Source: Protea cynaroides
Taxonomy: Eukaryota > Streptophyta > Magnoliopsida > Proteales > Proteaceae
Assembly: GCA_028583415.1 (NCBI GenBank)
Contig: CM053269.1
Span: 54,983,007-55,047,006, forward strand
DNA: 64,000 nt
Reading direction: 5' to 3'
Positions 44,901 through 56,900 of the stretch are shown one piece after another. The position numbers were made by a program, and so were the translations under genes. Position 1 is the stretch's first letter, and the number at the start of each line of letters is the position of its first letter. Below the pieces are notes generated by a model. That model made no database searches, was not told where the DNA came from, and saw only the letters and a program-made list of their open reading frames with translations.

Positions 44901-47900
44901 GAAGTCTCACTTTCATTCTAAAATTCAAACTTCAAAAGTCCAACCTGCACAAGAGAAGGCTCAGATCAAAGGACAAAACCCTACCATCCAAGTTTACAAT
45001 TGTTAAAATAAAACTCATGAACTATATATCCAGCCCAATCAGAGCTAACTTGACCCGGCCCTGCCAAGGTCAGGGTTGGGTTGATGCTTTGTTTGACCTT
45101 GGCAGGGTCTGGTTGGCTTTAACAGACACAAGGTTGGGCTGGGGCTTTAAAAAGCCCGACCTAACCCAACTCTGTTGCAGCCTTATATATATATGATGAG
45201 AGAAGTGAGAATACTACTCTCATGTTTATGAATTCAGCAAAGAGGAGAGGGAAGAAGGAGAAAAGAAGAAAGTGAGAAGAGAGGAAGAAAAAGGAGAGGT
45301 AAAAGGAGAGGAAATCCGTAGTCTGGGCTATGAGGAGTTGTTGAAGATCTGAAATTAGGAAGAAGAAGGTTAAAGAAATAAAGAGAGTTCCAGATGTATG
45401 TTCTGAGACTTGTTTTGAAGACAAGTTAGGTTTATGTAATTAAGAAACTTGTTTATGTTAAGACTTGTAGTTGTGCTACTAGTTGTTATTTAAAGTTGTT
45501 TTCTGCTACCTTGAGGTTAAGATTATGGATCAAATGAGACTTCCGTTGTAATATCAATGTTCAGTTTATTTTTATATCGTTGTTGCAACTTTTAGCAATT
45601 GAGGAGTATGACTCTAGACTACCCGTCTCTAATTTATTGGATATTGGGGATTTTTGAGTAGTGACGCCCGTGGTTTATAACTTATAGCTTAGACCCGGTT
45701 TGGAGGCATTACACCAACTCTGCTCAATTAGAGTCAACTGAGTATGCAGCTGGTTCATCGACTCACGTATCTGATTCATTTGTTCTTGATTGTGCCTCTG
45801 TTCATTTGTCGTTACTCAATCAATCAAGGACTTAAATGAATCCACCATATGTTGTAAAGTAACAAATTTACGTCCTTGTGGTACAAAATTATTCTCATTT
45901 CCAGCCATGGCTCTGATACCAATTTGGTGCCAACATAGAGGTTGGCAAGCTAAGATCAAGGGCTGGTAGAGAATATAGATAGATGCTAGAGTCCCACTAG
46001 CAGATAAATTCGGCAAACTAGGGTCCTACTAGTGCCCACTATAGGAGTCTAACCTAGGCCTACTTGAGTCACACAAGCAAAAACAATATTTAGATAGAAT
46101 ATTCAAAAGAGTTTGCTGCAAAATTTGATGGATGCCTTTGAGAGCAGCCATACTTGCATTATATAGAGATGAAAGTCTTGAATACATCAAAAACATTAAA
46201 GCCACTTTTAGAATTCCAAAACCCTTTGGAGTTCCTCATATATAGATAAGCAAAAACATTAAAGGGACTCTTATAACTCCAAAACCCCTTTGGAATTCCC
46301 CATATATAGATAATAATTCCTAGACATAGAAAATTGTTCCCAAGACATCAAAACTATTTTGAATACATGGGGAACTACAAATAGAAGGCAAAAAAGAAGA
46401 CACTTAATGCTGCCTTGGAATAAAAAAAGGTAAGAAAAAGTTGATGCAACCATAAGGAGTTCCTTTGGGACCCATGGGTACTGTTCACGTGAACAATATT
46501 GGCTGGGCTAGAAAAATCTGCTGTCCCAATGAATTGGGCTGCTACTGGTTGAATCATACTGCATCAACAATTTGGTGCCGACCTAAAGGCTGGCAAGCAA
46601 ACAGCCATCCTAACATTATATAGAGATGAAAGTCTTGAATACAGCAAAATCATTAAAGACACTTTTAGAATTGCAAATCCCCTTTGGAATTCCCCATATA
46701 TAGCTCCTTTGGAATTCTCCATACAAAGATAATATTTCCTAGACATAGAAAACTATCCCCAAGACATCGAAAACTGTTCCCAAGACACGGAGAATTACAA
46801 ACAAGACATTGAAAAAGCAAAAGGGAAGGCACTTAATGCTGCCTTAGATTATGAAAAGGAAAAACAAAATTGACGCAACCATAAGGAGGTCCTCTGGGAC
46901 CCACGGGTGCTGTTCACGTGAACAATATTGGCTGGGCTAGACTAGCCTGCTATCCTAATGGACTGGGCTGCTGCTGGCTGAACCATACTGGATGAACTCA
47001 AATTAATGCTGCCTTGGAATATGAAAAGGCAAACAAAGTTTATGCAACCATAAGGAGGTCCTCTGGGATCCACGGGTACTGTTCACGTGAACAGTATTGG
47101 CAGGGCTAGAAAAGCTTGCTGGCCCAATGGACTGGGCTGCTGCCGGCTGAACCATACTGCATCATTCAGTATCTCTCAAAACAAATCTGGGTTAGGTGAT
47201 CTTAGGCTTTTCCTTAGAATGGTGATCAAATAAGCTCTCTAGTGATACCAAAATCATGGCATTTGCGCATGTTTTGAATCAAGCCAAAAATGGTGAAACT
47301 GTGACTTGATTCAAAAGATTAAATCTTCGCTTTCCTCTTCTTCTTTTTTTTTTGTGTGCAATAATCTAGCAAGTGATGAAGGGAATCCTTTTTCCTTTTT
47401 GAGGAATGATATGAAATATTGTGTACTCACTGTCTTGGTACTCTACTTTGTTGAGGTCATTAGAATGGTGAAAATATATGCTTTCCAGTGATACCAAAAT
47501 TCAAGCTGTTTGGGCCGTTTTGATGTTGAGAATTGAGGCCAGAGATGGTTATACTAAAACTTGGATCAAAAGCTTCTACCTTCCATTTCCTTCATGAGGA
47601 ATGATCCAGAGTATGTACATGCATGATCTTGAATCTTGATATACAGTACGCTATAGTAGACACTTCTGAATTATTCCTCACACTAACAATGTCAAAATTT
47701 TTGATGTTTTTTGGAGTACATGAACCATACCATGGCTTCAGTTTAGACTACTGTCCACATCATCTAGTGGACAGAGGAACTGTTTAAATCTGAAAGTTAG
47801 TTGGCGTGAAATCTGCTAGTTCAAATACAATGTTGCAGAACTACATAAGAATGTTAGTTGGCGTGAAATCTGCTAGTTCAAATACAATGTTGCAGAACTA

Positions 47901-50900
47901 CATAAGAATCATGTGAACAAGAAAAGAAGAAAATATATGCAGAAGATGAAAGACAGTGAAACTGTTGAGTAAACTGGATGATCTGATAGAAGCAAAACTT
48001 CACTGTTATTTCATAGGAGGGATGACGATGTGATGTCATGATGTATTATGTGGTGTAGTGAATAATTATCCCATTCTTTATTATAAGATATTAACATAAA
48101 CACAGTTCTACCAAAAAAAAAAAAGTAAACACAGAAATATTCTTACCACCATGGACTCAGAATCACATTACCTCCGGCTACTCAAAGAGCTATATCTAAT
48201 AGCTTTTTATTGGTACCAAAACCAAAGGTTTCAGACATGGAAGAAGATGATCCTCAATAGAAATAAAATATACGTTGTACCACACTTCTTGGTCACACAG
48301 TACTTCAAACATTAGGGCTCTCTATCTGAACTTGCAAGTGCATCACTTCGTGGACAATGTGATTCCAAGTCAATAGCACACAGTTCTACAGTTGGTTTTC
48401 ATGGTCTAGTTGCAACTTAAAGAGGTTTAAAGAGTGGTTGCTTTACAATTGTCATTCAAGAAATTGAACTCCTTACTAAAGTTGAGAGACATATCATGAG
48501 ACATTTTTGGTGAGCAGTTTGGATCAATGACTTGGAAGTTGGATATCTTATTATGGGTCCTCCAAACCCCTTGTGAGAACCCTCATCAAGATGATATGAG
48601 CTGGGTTTGAGATCCATGTTGGATACAGCTCAGCCATACTCATTTATATTTAGCAGAGACTTAGAGAATGTTGTTACAAGACTTGCTAAACATTAACTAA
48701 AGCCATTTCCTTGTAGCCCAAGATATGGAGTGTAACCAAGTCCTAAACCTGTATCCATACTCCACTTGGAGGGGAGGAAAATAGCAATAGGAAAAGCAAT
48801 GTAATCTCTTCCAAGATCCACGATCAGCTTAAATGGGAAAGTCGGGACAACAAAAAAGACAAAAGGATAGATTCATATTACAATTGAAAATTGAAAATAT
48901 TTAAGATGAACTATAGTTATGGAGATACTCACATTGGCGTTTTCTTGAAAATGCCTGCTGCTTTCTCATATGACTTCTCGTTATAATGACAAAAATAATT
49001 GCAGATAATATAACAGCACATGCAATGGCACCTAATACAATTCCAGCCAATGAAGCCGTGCTTAGCCCAGAGCTTGAGGTAACAACAATCTCTGCAAGAG
49101 AAAAAAAGAATCATTGATCAGATACTAGATTATCTTGCACAATCACATTATATCAACATAAGATTAAAGCTTTGATCAAAATATAGCCACAGAGAGGAAT
49201 ATTAATCATGCTTCAAATATGAATTTTATGTACAGACTACAGATAAACTGTAACCATTTGAGACAGTATGTATTGGGTCTAAAGGCCAAGTGGGCCCCCC
49301 AGGGAGGGAAGGAAGCACATGCCCAACTTTTGGATGATAAGAGATAAGCTCCAGGTTTACCATCATGCAAGTTGTTTAGGGTATCTTTGATACCTAGTAA
49401 AATCCCAATAACTTCAGATAATGCCCGAGTCTCCAAATCTGCCCCTAGGAAAAGAAACACAGAATCCCTCACTTAAATAAACTTCTTTCCTGTTGGATAT
49501 CAGCTTACATACCATTTTTATAAGGTCCCACAAGAGTGATGTTGATAAGTTCATAAGGCCCAAAAATATCACTGTCAGGAATACTCCAACCTGTGAACAT
49601 GCCAATGATTCTTTCGAGCTCACTTGTGTTAAATATATAACTATTATTAGGAAACAACTTCAAGTACATCTTCAGTCGTGGGCCTTCTTCCCAGATAAAG
49701 CTATTAATAACCAGCTGATAAAGAGCCAAGTTGAGGCCTGAGGTAAGGTACTCCTCAAACAGATTCTCATACGGACGAAAATCAGAGAATCCAGGACTTT
49801 TTAACCGGTATCCAACCCAAAGAGGTGCTGCACAGGAACAGGGTACAGGAGACGCAGGAACATATTCGTATCCTTCACTTTCAGGACATGATTGAATTGT
49901 ACAATTTGTTGTGGTGTTTGTTGAGTTCGTGTATGTATCACTGCCTCCCTTCAGAGATCCACAAAACACTGAGTTGATTTGATTAGAAGCCTTGCATACA
50001 GGATTCCCTTGAAGGCTGAAAATCAGGTAGAAAACTAGTGGCAGTCAGAACCTTCCAAAAAGGACTTCTTTTTATCAACAAAGAAAGAAATTTTACTAAA
50101 GGCAAAAGAGATAAATAGAGAGGACTGCCAGCCAAAAAGTGAGCAGCTACATCTGTCAGTATAATACAAAAACAGAAAACAACTTCAATTATATTGAATG
50201 AGTAACCCCATAATACATCTAACTTATCAGAGTACTGCTGTTTCCAAGAGAATCTGTCAGCATATTGGCCATCCTAGTCATCTAATGGAATCAAATGTTA
50301 TGCTGAGACACTAAAGCATGGACGTCTCAAAGCATATGTTGTAACCTCCATGAAACTCTATCTTAAATACTAATGCATCCAATAGCAATAGATGTTAAGA
50401 CCAAGGGAGAATGAATGATGAAGAATTTGAAGAGCCAAGACCTCAGCTGTGTTGGAATTCCTCACCCAACCTAGAGCTGAGAAGAAGTAGCCAATAGTAC
50501 TTGTGATTCGCTCAAAACACATAATATATATAAGGCCTGGGTTCCTGATTGAGCAACTGCCAAAATTCAGTTCTATTACATTCAGCTGGGGTCCCAAGGC
50601 TGGTATCTCCATATAGGAGAAATTAGTCCTGATCCCTGGCCACAACAAACTAATTTCTCAGAATAATTTTCACAGAAGTTGCTAAACAATCATTTTTGGA
50701 GATTCGATGGAACACATACCGAGAGAATAGAAAGTAACCTAGACACTTGCATTTCTTTCTGCTAATATGCCTGCCCAGTTGTATATCCATGATGAAAATC
50801 TTCCAAAGAATTCTGCTCCTCTTCATTGGGGGGGGGAAGAACGCAAGAGGGCTCGGTATCATGAGGAAAACACATGTTACAGATAACTCTTCTAGCAATC

Positions 50901-53900
50901 TCACAAAACAAAATAAATGGTTCACTGCCTCAACTTGGGGGAGGGAATACTGTTTCTTCTGCCTCTATTGGAGCATGGTTCAAGGACCAGAACCATAGAG
51001 GCATAGATTGAATTAGTCAGTGGGGATTGCGAATCCACTGGACTAGATGTGAAGCACATGCATTGCTGATCCATCTATATCCAGGTCAAGCAATCCAGTT
51101 CAGGATTAAGCAAGCCATGAAATCATGGTCGGAGATCACAGGCACTAAACTTTAGCTGGGATACCTGTCACTGAGAGGTCTTTATTTTTGGAGGGGCTAA
51201 GGATTCCCAAGTAAATCTATAAGAAAAAAATCTCTTCCTGAAAATCATGAGAACACTACAATGAAAAGGATTTGAAGGACAAGTTACTGTGAGGTTCCAC
51301 AGACCATAACTATTTCAATGCTTGTCTAGGGAGATGAACTACCTCCGAGTATTCAATGGGAAAGAAACCTGAGCAATTGCTAATCTTTTAGATCACTATG
51401 AAATCCAAGGTCCCTAACAGCATCAAGAAAGCAGATAAAACATAGCTTGGAGGCGCAGTTAAGCCCGACCTAAGTAATAATCATCAAAACAATCAAATCT
51501 TATATTTAGCCAAGATAATCAATCCTTAGGGAGCTGCTCCTAAGGTGAATGGCGCAAAGTGAAGAACAGTTCAATCAGAATGTAAACAAGGACTCAATTA
51601 CAAACTGAGATGATTGAATAAAACAAAGAGTAGCATTGAATCATGCAGATCATAAATGTAAAAACCAACCTGATGGTGACATTTGGAGGGAGGTTAAGAC
51701 TGCCTGAAATATTTGTCAGTAAATTATTCCGGAAATCCCTGGAAAAAAGAAAAGCAAATAATAACTTCAGCAAGAGTTCTAATCAACACCAAGTGTTGCT
51801 ACATAATTGTACAACACAATTGGACCTAGACTTTTGGTAAGATACAGGAGGTACTAACGGTGAAGAGAAAAAAGAAAAGGAAGTGGGGTTGGGGGACGAA
51901 AATGTGCTTTATGTCATCAAGTCTTACAAAGTGAGTGTTTCAGTATGACGGGAAGTCACATTTTCCCAGATCGTCGATGAAACAGAACCATTCAATGAAT
52001 TATTTTCTAGTAACCTGCAATAAGAAATGAGTAACAAAATATACCATGGACAACATCAGATACATGGCTGTTTGAACTTTACTGTTAAAAAAAATGCTGT
52101 TAATAATGTCAAGGAATATTTTCACCAGAAAGACTAATAGACTAAATATAAGACAAGGAAAGTGAGAGACAAAGTATACTCACAGTTTCTGGAGGTAATA
52201 AAGACCCGAGAAGTTTTCAGGAATAGGTCCATAAAGATTGTTGTCTGACATATCACTGCACAAATTGTTCAATATGATTTTCTTATTCTAATCAACTTTA
52301 AGTCAAGGAGATCTCAGTAGTGTGACTAGTGTCATGGCAAAAAATATATTCCTTCAAATTAGGGTTACTTTGTGTAATGATGGATTATTAAGAGCAGCAG
52401 TTCACCAAAGGGTTACTCATGGGGAAGGCTACTTCTAATCTGTTAGATAGACATGTTATATGGGTGTTTGCTCCGCTCCTATCTGACTTTAAAAAACCGC
52501 CCTTACATTATGGGACTCCACATGGAAATCATACTCAACGGGAGAAGAAATCATACTTACATGGTGGTGATATTATCAGAAAGCCGATTTGGTGGAATAG
52601 ATCCCTGAAGATTGTTGAAGCTTAGATCTCTGAAATGAGCATGTCACCAGCAGAAAAAATACACCCATCAAAAATCATAGCATGAAATGTATATGTGAAT
52701 ATAGTGAACATGAACCACAACCTCCCCCCGGATATAATATTAGCATCTAAAAACCCTCCTACAAATACTCAAAAACTTACAAATAGCCAAGATTTGGTAT
52801 ACTGCTTAGGTCAGGAATTGGTCCTTGCAAGCTGCAGTTCCTGAGACTCCTGAGAAGCCAAGGGCAAAAATTAAAATTCTACTACAACTTACAAGCTTAC
52901 TTTTAGACACGGGAGAAAACATGCTCATTTTCTGTCCCCTTTCAAATGTATATAAAGCTTCCAGAAGTTTGGGTTAAAGAGGATTGTACATGCTGATTAC
53001 AGAGCTCCATTAGTTTCCATAATAAATGATGGGTGCTGGTCTGATGTGTGGATCTGAAAATCATAGGGGTCCAATTCCAAAACTCAACAGAGAGTTGACT
53101 GGGTCCAGTGGACCATATGAAGAATATGAATCCAATCCATAGTAAATTCTGGGATAGGAAAATATCTGGAGGACATGTTGTGATGGCAAAGGGGTTTAAG
53201 GCAACATAAGTTATCAATCCCTCTTTGCTACAGGATCTCTAATCAGTCCAAACATAAAATCTGCAGGAAAAAGTATTAGAAAAAATTAATTATCTCGAAA
53301 TCTGACCATCAGAAATTTATGAAATTTGGTTTGGAAGTCCTTGATAACACTTATGAACACTCCTCCGAAATTCTGAGAAAAATTGAAGAAGTTGTGGGGC
53401 CCGAAAGTTGACTGAACCTGTTAGCGTCCCAGATCTGGAAGATGATTGATTGCTTCTAGTTTGGTAGTAGTTTATCAAGGGAACTCAATGGATCTACAAG
53501 CAGGCTATGTCGCCAGCTAGTGTAGTATGTTTGTATCTCAAAACAAGAATCAAAATATCAAGGAAGAAAGAGGATTGAGTCTCACAACCTGGTGAGGCTC
53601 AACCAGAAATTAATTATTTTTAATTTCTGGAAAAACGCTACTGCAGCCAGCCTGCTTTCTCTTTATTTATAGCTTTGAAACATTACAAATAAAATAGGAA
53701 AGAACTAAACTTAGAAAAACTAAACCTCCTTTATAACTTAAGAAGTTTCTAAAACATAGAAATAGGAAAGTTTCTAAAAACTGGAATTAGGAAACTAGAT
53801 TTTAGGCAAGTCTTAGTCTCCAAGCAACTAAGACTTCTAAACTAGCTAGCCTAATTTTTAGGAAACTAAACAATGGAAATAAGTCAACTAAAAATTAGGA

Positions 53901-56900
53901 AACTAATCAAAAGAGTCCTAACTACTGCTGTTGGTACTGTTCACGTAAACAGTACCGCATGAACAATGTGGGCTGGGCCCGGGCCCATATTGACGGTACC
54001 TTGGGCTGGTCCACTACTAGCTGATCCTTGGACTGCATCATGTTGAGAATAATTTGTTTTGGTAACTGAAAAATTGGTTGGTGAAACAGTTTCTAGATTC
54101 TTTAACTCTAAATGTCTGTTAAAATACATGCAAGTTTAAGGGCCTCGCCTATCTAAATTCTTAAATGATTCAACTAAAATAAAAACCAAAATTACTTGGT
54201 ATTAGAAAATGCACTTACAATTTTAACAGTTTTGTCATGTTGCCATAAGAAGCTGGAATAGTGGTCCTATTAAAATTGTTGTTGTCAAGTTGACTGCAAA
54301 ACAAATATCACAGAGGGAACTTAAAAATGTCATCCACAAGAGTAATCAATTACTTTGACAATGAACCACAGCTTAAAAAGATAACAAGTCAGAATGTTCA
54401 ATAAAATAAAGTGAGGTTTAGATTCAGATAAAATAAGAAAATAGGGACCATACAGGATAAGCAAGTTTGGCAGTTCAGACAACTCCGGTGGAAGATATCC
54501 TGATAAGTTGTTGTTATCAAGAAGGCTGCACAAGACTCGGTTAAAGCAATAAGAATTAACACCATGAGATACAATCTCAACAATAAAAAGGGAATGATGG
54601 ACTTAAATGAATCATAAGTGAAAAGAGAAGAATCATTAACTTACAGGTGAACAAGACTTGGCAATCTGGAAATCTCAGGGGGGATTTGTCCACTAATTGA
54701 ATTATTGTTCATGTGGCTGCACGAGACACATGAAAAGTCATAACCAAAAAAAAAAAAAAAAGAGAGAGAAAGATATTAGTTGTAATTAAAATCGTTCCTT
54801 AAGAGGCAAATTACAACAGAAACTCACTCACAAGTGTTTTGTTTTGTTCAAGAATGCAAAAGATTTAGGTAATGATCCTGATATTTGGTTCTGGTCTATT
54901 TGTATTCTGTTCAATTCAGGAAGATAACCAAGCTCTTCAGGCAGCGGCCCTGTCAATTGGTTTCCATTCAAAAGCCTGCAAAGACATAATAGCAAATTAA
55001 ATTTAAGAAATCAAGCACAAGAATTTCATTTTCCTTAAACATTTTTCCCAATGAAACGTGTAAGGTCCCAACAAGAGAATCAAAGCAATTAATTAACATC
55101 CAAAGCAATAAGTTAATATCTTTGTGGAACTAAGTTTTAACATTAAGCAGTTAGCATATTATTAATGTAATACCCAAGAGCTTATCCAAACTTACCCCCC
55201 AAAAAAAAAAAATGTAATACCCAAGAAAATCAATTAAAAATTCTGTTTATAATGTTGTTTAGCATAATTTGGTGATGCTTAGAGTGGTTGGTATTGTTTA
55301 GCATATTTTATGATAAGTTTTTTCAAGATTTTACTTGTTTACGAGTATTCAAGCATGCTAATTTATATCTTGTGCCATGACGTACTATGTAAGGAATTTC
55401 AAGCATTTGTTGTGGTATGTTGACAAATTTTCACCTAAGAAATGATATGCATGATTTTATTTTATGTGAATGGAAAGAAATAGATGATTTATGGCTTTCA
55501 TGGTTTGGACTGAACTGCAACCCTCTCCAACAGGGAGTCAGGTGTTGGATGAGGTATACATGATGCTATGTTGCATGCCAGCTAGCATAAGCATTTGTGT
55601 GTTACATGCTATCTAGCATAAGCAGTGTGTGTGTGTGACCTAACATAAATGGTCATGATGAGGGTTTTCTTGCCACGTAGCATAAGTGGTTATATATGTT
55701 ATGTGCTGCCTAGCATAAGCAGTGTGTGTGTACCACCTAGCATAAGTAGTCACAATGAGGGATTGATTTCATGCCACCTAGCATAACCATGTATATTATG
55801 TGCTATTTAGCATAAGCCGTTACAATGAGGTTTTCCGCCTAGCATAAGCACTAAGCTAGAGGGTGATATTATATTGCGGCGTTGCCTCACTTATATGTTA
55901 GTGCCTTGGAAGTCAGTCTAGTATGTTTCCATGACAATTTGATATGTGTTCACTGTTCAGAGAGATATTTTCATGTATGGGATTATGCCTCGGTCTATCT
56001 TATTGGGCTTCACAGCTCATTCTGTTATTTCCTCTTACAGATTTAGTTGGCTCGGGAGGAGTTAGACGAGCAGACGTAGTTTAGTTTGACTCTACTTTAT
56101 TTCATAATTTAGTAGTTTGTGTTAGGTTTCTGAACAAATGTAGTGACTTATATGGTTTATGTTTTACTCTACCACCAGATAGATAGATGGCCTGGTTATG
56201 GATCTTTATTTAGGCTTTCAGTTCAGACTGTTGAGATTATTTATATGACTGAGAAATTTGTTACCATTGGAGTTTGCTTATTATTTATAAAAAAAAAAAT
56301 TTGTTTGGACGCTTATAGGATGTGAATGGAAAACTGAAAACTCAGGATCATAACCCTAACAGGTTTGGGTCATGACACTTATGGGTTTACAGCCTCGTAC
56401 CCTTGGTTTTATTTAAATATAATTATTTATTCACCAAAAAAAGAGAGAGAATATGCATAAAAATTTAATGTAACAACTAAGTGACACAATTTTGTCATTA
56501 GGCGACATTAAGATGGTGAACCCATGGAACTTGGATGGGTATGACCAGAATCATATAGGATGTATCAGCTGATCCATATGCCACGATTGATCCAGTCAAT
56601 ACTAACCAAAATCAGTGATCTTTTGTTAAAGATTGGCCAGTATCAGTCTGGATCCCCCAATTCAGATTGGGATAGGTATTTAAACCCTAGGTGGTGTGTT
56701 TATGTAAGAGGGCCCCACAATTCTCTCAACTGTATAATTCAAAGCCTGAAACAAGCATGGAAGTGATCAAAAAATAGAGTTCAAAGTTCATAAGGTCACG
56801 TGAATTCCATTTCATTCTAATGGAATATAGTGGCATTTATGGAATTTTCAGTTACAATCAACCTAACTTTTAAGCCACTTTCCCTACTTTTTTTCAGGTC

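Larger units (their letters stand above)
55166..56377 (+). mobile_element. Probable LTR-derived block (TGTAATACCC...GGTCATGACA)
   Basis: It starts TGTAATACCCAAGA and ends GGGTCATGACA, the terminal pattern of many plant Ty3/gypsy LTRs. The block contains nine copies of TAGCATAAGC-type sequence (55582-55850) and a T-rich downstream part. No matching target duplication was found around these ends, so the borders are tentative. It lies antisense in a receptor-kinase intron. Confidence 0.5.

Noticed and set aside
50370..50648. Possible extra exon (minus strand, 92 codons) in the receptor-kinase intron 50016-51669
   Set aside because: The flanking exons at 51738-51670 and 50015-49513 already join in phase and match the family without a gap, so no exon is needed here.
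55165..55225. Two tandem LTR heads (TGTAATACCC twice)
   Set aside because: The second copy is better explained as the target-site duplication of a 33-bp poly(A) insertion.
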